Source: Microvelia longipes
Lineage: Eukaryota; Arthropoda; Insecta; Hemiptera; Veliidae
DNA length: 64,000 nucleotides
Direction: 5' to 3'
NCBI GenBank assembly: GCA_018340805.1
Contig: JACMZG010001863.1
Coordinates: forward strand, 29,768,885 to 29,832,884
Shown: in pieces, positions 24,563 to 36,735 of the stretch
Position numbering within the stretch: the stretch's first letter is position 1
How the letters are laid out: each line of letters starts with the position of its first letter
Program-made: the position numbers and the translations under genes
Notes under the pieces: generated by a model
The model's database searches: none
The model's input: the letters and a program-made list of their open reading frames with translations, nothing else
What the model was told of the DNA's origin: nothing

Positions 24563-25139
24563 CTGACTTCTAAAATAATAAATTTCTCTTAAGTTTTTTA
24601 CGCGCATAAAACTTTAAAATAATTTAAAGACCTTGTAGTTTTACTATAGCACAATGCCAGAGGGTTAGAGATTATTCATTTCTCTTTGAGTGATCATTCC
24701 AATTAGTTTTAAACAGAAGTAGTAGTGTTAAATTTCTTTAAAATAATAAAATATTAAAATAAAAATATTGACCCAAAGAACGCATTTATGTTCTTAATTT
24801 GTAAGACATAAAAATGTATGTCTTCAAAAACAAGATTTATTTATGTAATATGTATGTTTTTAAATGTTAAACGTCACTTTCTATCGATCTCTCTGCAATC
24901 TTTATTTATCTATCCAAAGACTTGTACAGATGTGTATTTTAAATAATCCTTCTTTAATGTTATTGAAGATTTAATCGATCTGACTCTATAATCAAAAGTA
25001 AATATTTTTTTAAAAAGTTGTTATTGAACGAACGTAAGTTCTTTCATGTCACAAGTTAAGGACGGCGCATATGTTGGTACGTGTCAGCTAACTCCTTAAA
25101 AAATTTGTGATTGGTCGTCGGCATTGTATAGAATCGAGT
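24563..25139. other. A+T-rich stretch, nothing recognised
   Basis: No coding or repeat signal is seen. Confidence 0.4.
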
Positions 25140-25345
25140 CGTATATCGTTCAAAGCTTAGCAAAAGTATAAAAAGAAAATATATGTATCAAGATGATACA
25201 TGATAGCCCATAATTTTCAAAATGGCAGCAAACAAGACGGAAGTTAAAAATAATTTTAAAGCGACGAGCCAAACACATACTTGTATTGTACTTAAAAAAT
25301 AAACAAAAAAATCAATATGACCACCACAATTTTAATAAATATTTT
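25140..25345. repeat. Unnamed dispersed repeat, second copy
   Basis: It matches 9985-10240 through AAAATATATGTATCAA, AAAATGGCAGCAAACA and ACCACCACAATTTT. Confidence 0.6.
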
Positions 25346-25615
25346 TTGCAAACTTTAAAAGAATTAAATCAGTAAGTTAAAATTGTAATTTACTTTGAAT
25401 AAGTAGCGAGCGAATTGAGCCCGCTATACATATATTACTGTATTACTGTATGCAATCTTGCATCAACCTGTTATTAAGTTATATTAAGATTAATAAAATA
25501 CAATCTAGTGAGCACAGCGTGCTCCTTCTTACTTTAAATCATTATTAATTTAAGCAATTTAGTAAGCTTCAACTTATATTATTTTTCCTTTATATTCTAA
25601 ACAAAACGACCTCTG

Positions 25616-26725
25616 TTTTTACTTTTCCTCATTCATACCGTAAAAATATAGGAAAATTATTGTGTTTGCGAAAATAAATCCGAAACCGAAAACTCACAGG
25701 AATTATCCGTTTCAGGTGTTTTTAAGGCCTCCTGATTGGTTTTCACAAATTTGTCTGTCTGTATGTGTGTGTGTTTGTTATCATCGTTACTCTCAGTGTA
25801 TATATGCTAGAGAGTTGAAACTTTGTACTCTTGTTAACTTTGAGTAACTTTGTAGCGGTAGTCTACCGCTGTAGTTGTGCTATTCGGAAAAAAAATTGTA
25901 TGACGTCATTTACCCGCAGTATCATATTATCACACTATTTGTTTCATCTCAGTATCAGCATTAGTTCAACTCTTATCAAATGACATTTACGTTTTTTAAA
26001 AAAACTCTAAAAATCGGACAATATTCTAATTGACTTGAAATTCGGTACTAGTGTATACTATGCGATGTATAAGTAATCTAAGTTTCGTTTCAATATGACA
26101 AGCATATCTGTGATTTTTTGGATCTTAAAAATTAAATAGCATCGTACCTGGATGAATGACCACTGGGAATGAAACGAATGTATTTACTATCTGAGGACGA
26201 ACGTAGTAAGTCTGATGAGGTGTTGCATTATTGTTTAATGTTGTCCTTAGAATTGTATATTCTGAGGACGAACGTAGTAAGTCTGATGAGGTGTTGCATT
26301 ATTGTTTAATGTTGTCCTTAGAATTGTATATTCTGAGGACGAACGTAGTAAGTCTGATGAGGTGTTGCATTATTGTTTAATGTTGTTCTTAGAATTGTAT
26401 ATTCTGAGGACGAACGTAGTAAGTCTGATGAGGTGTTGCATTATTGTTTAATGAAGTCCTTAGTTGTCTTCGTAGTAAGTTGATAGGTGTTGCATTATTG
26501 TTTAATGTTGTCTTCAGAATTGTATACTCTGAGGACGAACGCAGTAAGTCTGATGAGGTGTTGCATTATTGTTTAATGAAGTCCTTAGAATTGTATATTC
26601 TGAGGACGAACGTAGTAAGTCTGATGAGGTGTTGCATTATTGTTTAATGTTGTCCTTAGAATTGTATATTCTGAGGAGAGTGTGATGTGAGAATAGTTCC
26701 AAAGTACGCCGTACCCGTTATTTTT
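25616..26725 (+). repeat. 5S-like repeat family, full length with internal 71-bp array
   Basis: ACTTTTCCTCATTCATACC after a T-run opens the copy. The TGTCTGTATGTGTGTG tract, the CRE word TATGACGTCATTTACCC (about 25899), a diverged 5S-like segment (26126-26171, missing the IE part), the 71-bp array (26191-26685) and the end GTACGCCGTACCCG follow. Confidence 0.9.
26191..26685 (+). repeat. 71-bp tandem array of the hairpin unit
   Basis: Units begin with CTGAGGACGAACGTAGTAAG at 26191, 26262, 26333, 26404, about 26466 (a damaged, shorter unit), 26529, 26600 and 26671 (partial). Other copies of the family have only two such units 61-71 bp apart. The hairpin in these units is GAC-GA-AC-GTA-GT-AA-GTC, in which both inner pairs remain Watson-Crick although one base pair differs from the GC-GTA-GC version. 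Confidence 0.95.
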
Positions 26726-28223
26726 GTTTTTAAAATCTATTGTGCGTTTTTAACTCATTTCTAGTTTTGAAGTTTAATTAACTATAATATTAACTATACA
26801 ATTCTCGTATAGAAATTTTTAGTATTTACATTATTCAGTAAACACAATTACTATTAATATTAATTTGATTTTGAGGGTTGGTATTGGCCCATTATGCGTT
26901 GGTTATTACCTCTTTGGTAATAACCTATACCTTGCGTCCTTAGTAAATTATTGGTACAAATACCCTCGTGTTAACTCTTTATAGGAGATCGTTTCATTAT
27001 ATTAGTTCTACCATTTTTATCACCGTCTTTTTTAGTGTCTCCAGCTCTTTTTAATGCCGCTTTGCTAAAAAAATATAAATATCTTTTATCTTCTAAAGGG
27101 ACTCTAATTAGCTTTTTTAACTTTATTATTTAGAGTCTTTTCATCCCTTATTCTAAAATACGGGACTAAAGTAAAATCAGGGACAAGACGAAAAATCAGT
27201 CATTACGCATGCGCTAAACACGAATCTGTTTGCTATGACATTGTCACATTACACATACGCGTATTATTGACATCAAGTAAAACAAGCAATTCTTTATAGT
27301 AATATTTTTAAATTTTATTATCTTTATAATATTATTTGATAAATAAATATACTTGAACATTATTAAAACGTTTATTCTGGAATGTATTTTTCTCTCTTTT
27401 GAAGATAAAATATCGTATGTACCTAGAGAATAAACTGTCACTGTTCCCTCTTCAACTTTTCTTTTTCGGGCTGCACCTCGGAGAGAAAACTGTCAACATT
27501 TCCGTCTTCATGGCTTCGGGAATAAATCATATCAATTCCTCAGCTTTGCCTCGGGATTAATTACCTGTGGTTCTTACGACTTTTTTTGGAACAAACTTTG
27601 TAAATAAGGAAGAAATGGCTTATTTTATTTCCGAGATGCATAAATAACTATTATGCATGGTATTTCACTTACATACATAATGTGTTTAGGAAACAAAGAA
27701 CAATTTCTAAACTACAGAACATTTACCTGTGGTGTGCGTAAGTTTCCCTAAGTGACAACGACCATTATTAAGTCTGTCAATGTACTTTTCTCTTGTTCCA
27801 CCAGTTTTCTAATTACTTAAAAAGACTTCTTATCGGTTCAGTTTAAGGACTTCTAATTTCAAGTTTACTGTGCCTTAAACCAAAAACATTAAATAAAGTT
27901 TATTTATAAGAAGTTTAAATTTCAAGAAGAACAAATACAATCAGAATCTTGCACTGTCTCTATAACTACAACTACCCTATTTCTGAACTACAACTACCCT
28001 ATTTCTGTGATTTGTAAAAGAGAAGAAATGTTTCGGCCTCATATTTCATCAAATGTCCCACGTTAAACACAATCAGATTTCAAAAATTGAAAAAATAGTG
28101 CCCGAAAGTATTTATATAACTTTATGTGTGAATAGGTTATAGACTAAACTTATTACAAAAATCAAGTCCTATGAGAGGGAGAATTGACCATTTGTAAGGG
28201 AAAATCTTACTTAGCATTTAAAA
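26726..28223. other. Non-coding stretch with one hairpin
   Basis: A perfect 10-bp-stem hairpin GGTTATTACC-TCTTT-GGTAATAACC lies at 26901-26925. A direct repeat of AACTACAACTACCCTATTTC occurs at about 27964-28003. Nothing else is recognised. Confidence 0.45.
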
Positions 28224-28981
28224 CAAATCGGATACGGGTTACCTCGGAACTTTTCCTCATCACATCGGATTCGCTACGCTCATCCTCCCTACTTACCTTC
28301 ATCCTCAATCACTGGCGAATAAACTATTCGCAAAATTTATACATTAATACGTCTTTAGACTCGCTTCACTCGTCCTCAGATAGTAAATACATACACTTCA
28401 TTCTCAGCAGTGAACTAAACAGCACTGATTACGCTTGCGATGCTGCTTAACTTATATGATCCATTACAAGTCATTGATATACTTGTTGTATTATACTGAA
28501 ACTGTACTTTATAATTTATTACGTAAAGGTAGAGACTTGTGCAACATTTCAACTCAATTGGGTTATTTCCCTATTTTTCACAATTTTTTAAAAATCGTAC
28601 ATAAGTCATGTGATAAAAAATGAACTAATGCTGATAATGAGATAACTTGGCACGTATGTTGGTCTTATACATTGTTACATGTGTGTTAAATCTCAAATTG
28701 ATCAAAACATTTTTCCGTGTTTTATGAGTTTTCGAAATTTTGCTGAGTCATTATTGCAAGTTAATGACGTCATAAAAAATATTTTCCGGAAAGCATAAAT
28801 ACACTTGGAGCTACAATGAGAACAGGCACACACACACAGACAGACAACTTTGTGAAAACCACTCAGGGGGTCTTATAAACATCTAAAACGGATGATTCCA
28901 GTGACATCACGGTTTATGATTTTTTGCAAACACAATACTTTTCCTATAAATATAATAAAGGTATAAATAAGGAAAAGTAAA
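28224..28981 (-). repeat. 5S-like repeat family, near full length
   Basis: On the minus strand it ends at the 28224 side (CCGTATCCGATT, TTCCGAGGTAACC) and starts near 28981 (ACTTTTCCTTATTTATACC). The hairpin GGATGAGCGTAGCGAATCC (28264-28282) is intact. The GGACGAGTGAAGCGAGTC hairpin (about 28359-28379), the 5S-like segment (about 28398-28462, degraded in box C) and the linked AP-1/CRE words (GAGTCATTATTGC and AATGACGTCATAA in plus-strand reading, about 28745-28776) are present. Confidence 0.9.
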
Positions 28982-29221
28982 AATTGAAATAAAAATTACC
29001 AAATATTATTTGTTTGAGCTAGTGTAATGTGTTTGAGTCTAGCAAGGTCTTAATCTCATCTGTGGCTAGAAAACTTTGCAGATCAGAAAGCGGACAGCTA
29101 AGTGGCCCATGTTATGTATAACTTATAATAAATCAGATAGGTAAGCTTAGTTTCACATATGTCAGCTTATTTTTATACGCTAAAATACAATTTTAACTAA
29201 CTATCAAAAAAGACACAATAT

Positions 29222-29600
29222 AATTGTGCGAGAGACACCTAGGAAATGTAACAAGCAAAAAGCAATGCTACACATCTGGGAACTGTTCCATCATTCGACA
29301 TTCGTCATCATTGATGGCTCGACATAATGCCATGTCCCACTCTGTTTCGTTACGTCTAACTCATCAGGGCGCTGACAGAGCCTGAACTCATTTATGATAG
29401 CCTGAACTATCAAATGATAATGTTTTGCTTGCCATGCATGATGGCGGTAATGAGAGCACCGCTCGTCTCTGGTAAATATTTCACATGACATGACATTATG
29501 TTGAGCCATCAATGATGGCGAATGTCGAATGATGGAACAGTTCCCAGATGTAGGCATTGCTTTTTGCTTGTTACATTTCCTAGGTGTCTCTCGCACAATT
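29222..29600. mobile_element. 379-bp palindromic MITE
   Basis: The inverted arms begin AATTGTGCGAGAGACACCTA and continue through GGAAATGTAACAAGCAAAAA and AACTGTTCCATCATTCGACA. A short asymmetric centre lies at 29395-29460. A half copy lies at 39986-40165. Flanking words ATTCATGTTTTGCAAAACAC show that it sits in or next to another repeat. Confidence 0.9.
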
Positions 29601-29735
29601 ATTCTGTGTTAACTATTCATGTTTTGCAAAACACGGTAGTATCAAATGATACATGATCAATTATTTTGTGTAACTATTCATTTTTGCAAAACACGGTAGT
29701 ATCAAATGATACCTGATCAAAAAAGACGTTTGATT
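29601..29735. repeat. Two direct copies of an unnamed repeat word
   Basis: AACTATTCAT...TTTGCAAAACACGGTAGTAT followed by CAAATGATAC occurs at about 29611 and 29681, and also at 7858. Confidence 0.85.
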
Positions 29736-30929
29736 TCAAGTAAATACAATTTTACTAAATAAATTGATTTAAACTTAGGTTAATCAATTTTTTTACGGAT
29801 GCTTTTCAAATGTTTTTAAAAATGCTTTAAATTGTTTCTGCGGCATTAAAATATTTTTCTTCATATCTACATCATAGTTAGCTAGTTTTATGTTGTAATC
29901 CGACCTTTTTTAAAGGTTTTTAGGGCATATTTGATCCTCATTTATATGTTAATTTCTCTTCGTGTAATACTAGTTCATTTTGATTTATAAATGCCAAGAC
30001 AGACAAGTAATCATTTCATATCATAATCATAAGGGAACAAAATTGGGGACAAATGATAAAACAAAATTAGCTAAAAATGACCTCACGAGATTTATATTCT
30101 ATTTAAAACAAAAATATTTTTTCCATTAGAAGTTATACTGTATTTAGGTAATTACAATTTAAATAATTGAAACATTAGTGACGACTTTTTCTAAAGATTA
30201 AATGGTAATTACCTAGTATGTTCAATAATTCTAATAATTACTTTAAAACGAAATAACACTTTTAGACTACAGGTAAAAATTGGATGTGACAGTTATAGTG
30301 TTACACGTATTTTGCAATTAGTATTATACCGACTTCATGGGTTACTTAGCCGGACCTAACTGTGTTGTTGTAAAGTTAATGATGACCTATCTCTAGCTAT
30401 ACTCAAGCCCGCATATCAACTTGTTGCTATCTTTTTCTAATAACAAGGTTTTAATCATAATGAAGTACAAAGATACCCGCATATCATATGGAAAAACAAT
30501 GAAATACTTATAATTAACGCACATAGTTTTTTCTTGTTATACTTTTTGTTAATATATTTAATTAAAATGGGATTAATGTCTCATTAAGCTAAACTATGTT
30601 AAGCTATTTGAAAAAAACTAGTTTATTTTTCCGTATTTTTTTCTGTTTTCTTGACGTTACAGAGGTTTGGATATTTTAATTACAACTTGTTAATAAAAAG
30701 TATTTGCTTAGTTTTTAAAATTCTTTCAAAGTAATTTAAAGACCAAATACACTTTCCTTTTCATTTTTAAAGGACAGCACTCGTGACAGGATTTATAATC
30801 CTGAAATGAACTGGTATTCGATTAAATTAGATCCATAATTTTTAGTCAATCCATACCATTTGGTTATGGGAAATAGTCTTCCTAATGGCAGGGCTTGAAC
30901 CTATTCACTTAATGATTTTAACGCGCTTA
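29736..30929. other. A+T-rich non-coding stretch, nothing recognised
   Basis: No frame or repeat of note. Around 30330-30370 a slightly GC-richer block has no recognisable identity. Confidence 0.4.
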
Positions 30930-31565
30930 TGATGTGGTCATGTGATAACTGTTCATGTAAATGGACATGTGGTGACTGTCCATATAAATGTATTCGTGGT
31001 AACAGTTCATATTAATGGATAAGTGGTAAATGTCCATGTAAATGGACATGGTGAACTGTCCATATTAATGGATACGTGGTAAATTTCCATGCAAATGGAC
31101 ATGGGGAACTGTCCATATTAATGGATACGCGGTAAATTTCCATGTAAATGGACATGGGGAACTGTCCATGTTAATGGATATGTGGTAAATTTCCTTTTAA
31201 ATGGAAATATGGCAACAGTCCATATTAATGGATATTTTGTATATGTCCATGTAAATGGACATGGGGGAACTGTCCATATTAATAGATATGTGGTAAATTT
31301 TCATGTAAATGGAGATGTGGTAAAATGTGTGCATGTAAAATGTAAAAACAAATGTATGTATGACCTAAATGGCAAAATTTAGATATTAATATTGTTAAAT
31401 CTGTATTTTAAAATTAAAGATACCAAGTGCCTGTAGTACTACGTTGAGCAGGCGCTCTAAATAAATATATAAAAAAACTGTCCATGAAAATGGACACACG
31501 TGATAACTGTCCATATAAATGGATATGTGGTAACTGTCCATATAAATGGACATGTCGTAACTGTT
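30930..31565. repeat. 53-bp minisatellite with palindromic half-units
   Basis: Units contain GTCCATGTAAATGGACATG and GTCCATATTAATGGATA, each nearly self-complementary. GTCCATATTAATGG recurs near 31058, 31111, 31164 and onward with a 53-54-bp period. A 110-base non-repeat insert (about 31350-31465) splits the array. Confidence 0.93.
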
Positions 31566-31664
31566 AACTACAACAGAGAAAGATTTTACTTCATCACATG
31601 TCTATTAGTACAAAAAATTAGTTGTACCTGCGTCTTATCCTTAATTATGCTGATGTAATAAAAA

Positions 31665-32065
31665 AATCGGGTACGGGGTGCCTCGAAACATTTCCTAATC
31701 ACATGGGATTTGTAACACTACTATCCTCAGAATATAAAAATAACCAAATTTATACCCTGCAACACTTCCTCATATAGAAAATACATTCGTTTTATTCCAC
31801 TCTCTCGATACTGCTCAACTTTTATGATCAAACAAAAGTCGTAGATATACTTGCCGCATTGAAACGAAACGTAATATACTTATTTATGACGTAAAGGGAT
31901 ACACTTGTACCCAATTTAAACTACTAAATAGGATAATTTTTATACTTTTTACAATTTTTTATAAATGTTCAATTGTCGAAAACAATTGAACTAATACTAA
32001 TAATAAAATTAATCTTAGCTCATTTTTATTCATATATCACAACATGCGTATAAATCATAATTCTG
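31665..32065 (-). repeat. 5S-like repeat family, 3' half
   Basis: It starts with AAATCGGGTACGGGGTGCCT and runs to the GCATGTTGTGATAT region. The 5S-like segment is mostly deleted (only TGATCATAAAAGTTGAGCAG remains on the minus strand, about 31812-31831) and the hairpins are decayed. Confidence 0.85.
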
Positions 32066-33159
32066 GTCTGGCGTTAGACTGTCCAGGACCTAACTTCAAG
32101 AGAAGGCCCAAGGCCCATTAATAGTAGAAAAAGTCGTAATACTGTAAAAATTTCTGGCTCGCTGCGCACGCCAATTTATTCTTGCCAGGTGACCATGCCT
32201 GAATTATAAGTTCTATTTTATGATATCAATACTATGAATTCCCATAAAACCAAATACAAAAATTTGTATATGCATTTTTCTATTCTTTAAACTATGTTTA
32301 CCTAATAATAGAGGATTTTTTAATAGAATAGGCTAATAATACCATTCGAACAAATAATTTATAGTTATGTGTTATACAATATCCTGATTTTTCCAACTAT
32401 ACACAATAATTTTATTGCCTATTCATATGATAATACGTATCAATAGATTTCAATTTAATCATTATAAAATCTGAATAAACAGTATTTTTTCTTCACTATG
32501 TATAAAAATTTGATTGATTCTGCTAACACAATATCGACACGAGGGTTTTATTCATATAGAAAAAAAACAGCATCATTAATAACTCGGTATTGTTCGCGTG
32601 GAGTGGTGTCAGCCTTTCTTTAGATTTTCGTGTTAAAAATTTTAACCAATTAAAATATTTTTGTTCTTAATTATATTATATTTTCTTGTTCTTGTGTGTC
32701 GTTTAAGTTGAATTCTCTGATGTTTGTCTTACATTTTGTTCCTATTGTTTCGCTCTTTAATACTCTATTGTTCTTATCTATGGTTTTACCGGTCAAAAGT
32801 TTTTGAGTTTAATTAGCGCGATCAACTGTTTCAGATATTAAGGACTTTATAAATAATCGCTATTTTAAATTTAAGTAAGTTCTTTATTTTGTATTTTTTT
32901 ATTGACATCTTTTTGTAGAACTTGACTATGACTTGGACTATCATTCCCAGTTTTAGACCTAAAAAGTCTTTAATTTTGAGTGTTTTGATCTGGAAACACT
33001 GTTACATTTATTTTAAGTTGTGTTTTTTATTTATTGTTAATTATCTTTTAATTTATTACTTATAAATTTATATTCAAGTCTATGCGAAAATATTTCATAA
33101 AAAATTCCGAAGTTCTGACGTACAACAATGAATTAATTAATTTTTGGGTATTTTTTAGG
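32066..33159. other. A+T-rich stretch, nothing recognised
   Basis: A small GC-richer block at 32065-32190 (TCTGGCTCGCTGCGCACGCC) stands out but matches nothing known to me. Confidence 0.4.
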
Positions 33160-33830
33160 TATCTACATGGATCATTTCAAAAACTATCATATTTCAAACA
33201 ATTTGATACCGGTAAAATTAAATTGCTACATACATAAGTACTATTACTCATTTATAATTAAAAATAAGCTTCCTGGTACACCAGAATTCATCACTTCTAA
33301 TATATTGTATGGAAAAAATAAAGGTCTGGGAAAAATTACCGAAATTCAGCAATATTGATATCAAATTTTCTAGGATATGACACAATTTCAGAAATGATCC
33401 ATGTATTTTTCTTTCAATTTAACTTTTTAAACTTAAATTGTCCAGTAAACGTATTTTTAATTATAAATGGGAAATAGACCTTATGTATGCCAAACGATTG
33501 CTCCAGAAAAAATTACCAGAGTTTAATTAAATTGGTATCATATTTGGGATATGATACAGTTTCTTAAACGATTAATATAAAAATATGCTCCAATTTAACT
33601 TTTTAAAGTTACCGTAAAAACAACATTTTGGTAATCAGATTACTATGCATGCCACACGATTACCAAAACAATAATTAGTTATTTAAACTTCCAGTGGTCA
33701 ACATGGACTACTGAAGGTGGGAAAAAGGGGGAGGGGGGGGGGGAGTAGATTCCAATTTTATCGCTATAGCTACGAACGGAGATAAATAAGAGTGATGTAT
33801 TTGAAATAACCCCCCCCCCCCACCCTGCAT
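33160..33830. mobile_element. Second, decayed copy of the 160-bp-TIR element
   Basis: It shares the core (TATGCCAAACGATTGCTCCAG-type word near 33487, then AATTAAATTGGTATCAT) and the right arm (GTAATCAGATTACTA near 33634, CCAGTGGTCAAC near 33691) with the copy at 3971-4611. The left terminal arm is not recognisable. Runs of 11 G (33733-33743) and 12 C (33810-33821) have grown inside the right arm. Confidence 0.7.
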
Positions 33831-35229
33831 ATTTGTTTATGATTATTGTATTTCTACAGTTCCAGAACCAGGATATTTGAATTTTCTGCTTTAAATGATT
33901 TCGCCATAAGCTGGTTTTTAGGACCTTGTCAGGGTCATCTTCTACCGTCGGTAAAATATAATAAACGTTCTCAGGGAGGTTGTTAGTTGTGCTGCACAAA
34001 AGTTAAGTTTTTCGACCATAGACTATTTGGCTGAGTCGTTGAAGATTTAAAAGAATCGTGATAATACGGAAATTTGACTAATCAAGTTTAAATTTAGCTC
34101 TAATGCACCTCTCAAGTGTCACATGTAACCACAAAATTTCGTTTTGATATTAGTCGTCAACTTAAACATATTTATTTTTAAATTAATAAATTTTGACAAG
34201 CTATATCTTGCAAACATGCAAATGTTTTCCGACGTATGTACTATGCTCAGAACTTGAAAAACAAAAAGTTGACACAAAATTAAAAAAGTTGAGAAGTTTT
34301 GGTTTGACAAGTTTTCGGAAAATATATATCTGTTGCTGCGATACTTAAAATTATATCCAAAAACTCAGTCAAAAAAGAGTAAAAAAAATTGCGTTTGCTA
34401 CATAAAATTAAATGATAAGAAAATTTAAATAATAATTAAATATATTGCTTATGTATTATTTTAATTAATTAAATTTATTAAAAACCCTAGGTTGCTAAGT
34501 ATGATGATAGGTCAATCATGGTTAATAAATACACTTTTGAATGTATGGATAAAAGTATTTTCCAGATTACATAATCGAATAGTTATCTACCGTGATATTT
34601 TCCTAAGCTTTAATTAGCTTTAAGTTATAAATCTAAAAAGTGGTTCATTTGTAGTTTTGTGGTCAAGTGTTGCGTGACCGCTGTGACCGAAGTAACATCA
34701 TCTTAAGCTTTACAGTACCAGAGTACGCCCATACCCAAATTTTTCTTTCTTTTCAATATTTCGAGATTGAAATTAATTTTATAGTGAAATCAGCAAGTCA
34801 CCATGTAAAAACTTATTTTTAAAAATTGAGCATAGATCTATTTCCTATGTTTGGATAGCGATGTTTAAGTTTCCTAACGGAAATTAAAAAATACTGCAGA
34901 TTCTAGAATATCTTCTTAAATTATGAAATAAGAAAAATTTTGTTGCCTAGGGAAAGTAAATTATCCTTTTTTCCAAAAAATTAAACACCTCTAATATAAA
35001 ATTATTCAACTTAGCTGTAAAATGTGATTTTATTGCTTATCACTTAGCTACACAAATATGATCATTTTTGTGCAAAGCTATCAGGAAATAATCAATATCT
35101 ACTTGAACGACGAGAACTTTAATAATTTTAAAAACTTAAGTAGGCAAAGTGAAATTTAAATTCTGCAGTACGACCGCATCTGCATGCTGTCTTTAAATTC
35201 TTTATTGTCTTAGCAATCATACCTAATGA
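33831..35229. other. Non-coding stretch with a possible 5S-like relic
   Basis: TGTGACCG, TTACAGTACCAGAGTACGCC and CATACCC at about 34675-34740 resemble the end of a decayed 5S-like copy (+). The rest is unremarkable. Confidence 0.35.
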
Positions 35230-35505
35230 CAATTTCACGAAAGTAAAAAGCTTTCCTAGAAGAATAAACAACTTTACGAAGGTAAAAAGCTTTCTTAGAA
35301 GAATGAACAATTGTACGAGAGTAAAAAGCTTTCCTAGAAGAATGAACAATTTTACAAAAATAAAAAGCTTTCCTAGAAGAATGAACAATTTTACGGAAGT
35401 AAAAAGCTTTACTAGAAGAATGAACTATTTTACGAAAGTAAAAAATTTTCTTAGAAGGATGAACAATTTTACAAAAGTAAAGAGCTTTCTTAGAAGAAAA
35501 TCAAA
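35230..35505. repeat. 39-bp minisatellite, seven units
   Basis: The unit contains AAGTAAAAAGCTTTCCTAGA then AGAATGAACAATTTTACG. Because 39 is a multiple of three, it stays open on both strands (plus-strand repeat MNNFTKVKSFPRR). I see no start context or splice sites supporting translation. Confidence 0.95.
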
Positions 35506-35509
35506 TAAA

Positions 35510-35760
35510 AATATCGGGTACGGGATACCTCAGTACTTTTTATTAAAACTTTGGACTCGCTTTGCTTGTCCTTAGAATTTCATGATTGTTCAAAGCCAAA
35601 GGTAGTATTACTTCAGTCTACTGCCTATATTAAGTCTATTCTATTCTGAGGTCCGCTACGTTCGACCTCAGAATAGGGTAATTATTTGAAGTTTCAGTCT
35701 ATATAGCTGTTATGATTTCGGACTCTCTTCACTCGTTCTCAGATTGTTATGAGTACCCGA
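35510..35760 (-). repeat. 5S-like repeat family, 3' fragments
   Basis: ATCGGGTACGGGATACCTCA and GGACTCGCTTTGCTTGTCC (35551-35569) are the 3' end and one hairpin. A second hairpin region at 35641-35676 has become a perfect 13-bp-stem palindrome (CTATTCTGAGGTC), and a third (GGACTCTCTTCACTCGTTC) lies near 35720. Confidence 0.8.
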
Positions 35761-35812
35761 GGCTTAAGGTGGAATTAATTCTGTGATTAATTAATTAATA
35801 CCAATGATGTTA

Positions 35813-35933
35813 TTCCTGGCTGTTAAACCACGCCCACCATTTAAAAATGGACCAACCTCATTGATTCCTCAATATTATTTTCCCACACTGTCAACTGATT
35901 TTGGCATTGTGTTAAACTATAATTTGAAAATTT
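35813..35933. mobile_element. Half copy of the 24379-24562 MITE, inverted
   Basis: GCTGTTAAACCACGCCCACC, CCAACCTCATTG and TCAACTGATTTTGGC match in complement or directly. The other terminus is missing. Confidence 0.8.
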
Positions 35934-35936
35934 GCT

Positions 35937-36290
35937 TAGATCGTGGCAGTATGGTTTTTTATGTAAACCAGTAATATGACCAACTGATAAAGTACATCAT
36001 CCATGTACAACACGGACTTGTTTTTTACTTCTTGATAACTTAAAAAGCAAAATAGGTTATCGTAATCTCAAAAATATCATCTTCACGCTTAACTCTGATT
36101 TTTTACCAAGGTTCATCTCTCTTTTGTAAACAGAGTTATGCGTGACACAGACAGACAGCATGATAAAAACTTCTCAAAACGATAAATGGAAATGCCTAAA
36201 ACGGATAATTGTGATAAAATCTCGCTTTTGCATTTCTAGGTTGAATACAATATTTTTCCTTATACTGACGGTAGTTAAGTAGTTATTATT
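35937..36290 (-). repeat. Dispersed-repeat fragments, including a 5S-like 5' fragment
   Basis: 35945-35998 matches 15860-15912. From about 36135 to 36275 a minus-strand 5' piece of the 5S-like family is visible (CACAGACAGACAGCATGATA, CTAAAACGGATAATTGTGAT). Confidence 0.65.
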
Positions 36291-36677
36291 GAAATTACTA
36301 TTAGCGAAAATTCGTCGGAAAATTACGCTTATAAGGTTATTCGATTAACGAATGACAAGAATACAAGGTATAGTAGCGAATATATAAATAAATATAATAT
36401 ATATAAACATTTATGTGAGAGTTCCTACTGAGTTAGGCGCACGCTAACTGTCTTTTTCGAATTGGAAGGAGAATGATGTTTCAGCATAAATGAGATGTTG
36501 AGAAGGAATCCTATTGTTTTTCGGAAATTTATAAAGTTGTTTGTTTGTTGTTGAAAGTGAAAGTTTGTTGTTTTTCATTTTTTTTTTTAAATTAAAGTGG
36601 CATATTTTAAGCTTGTTTGCTTGCAAAATCAAATGATAGTGGTTTCATTCCAATGGGACCTATTGAAAAGTCATATA

Positions 36678-36735
36678 TATATATATATATATATTATATT
36701 ATATATATATATATAATATATATAAATATATCCCT
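36678..36735. repeat. (AT)n microsatellite
   Basis: Interrupted AT tract. Confidence 0.95.

Noticed and set aside
26191..26262. Hammerhead ribozyme, suggested by CTGA...stem...GAAG around the hairpin
   Set aside because: The catalytic core needs CUGANGA directly before stem II and GAAA directly after it. Here the bases between CTGA and the stem, and the base after GAA, do not fit, and no third stem with a cleavage triplet is seen.
26191..26685. CRISPR array, because of regular spacing
   Set aside because: The whole 71-bp unit is repeated, with no unique spacers, in a eukaryotic dispersed element.
29291..29596. 101-codon minus-strand frame
   Set aside because: It lies entirely in a palindromic MITE and reads through its arms.
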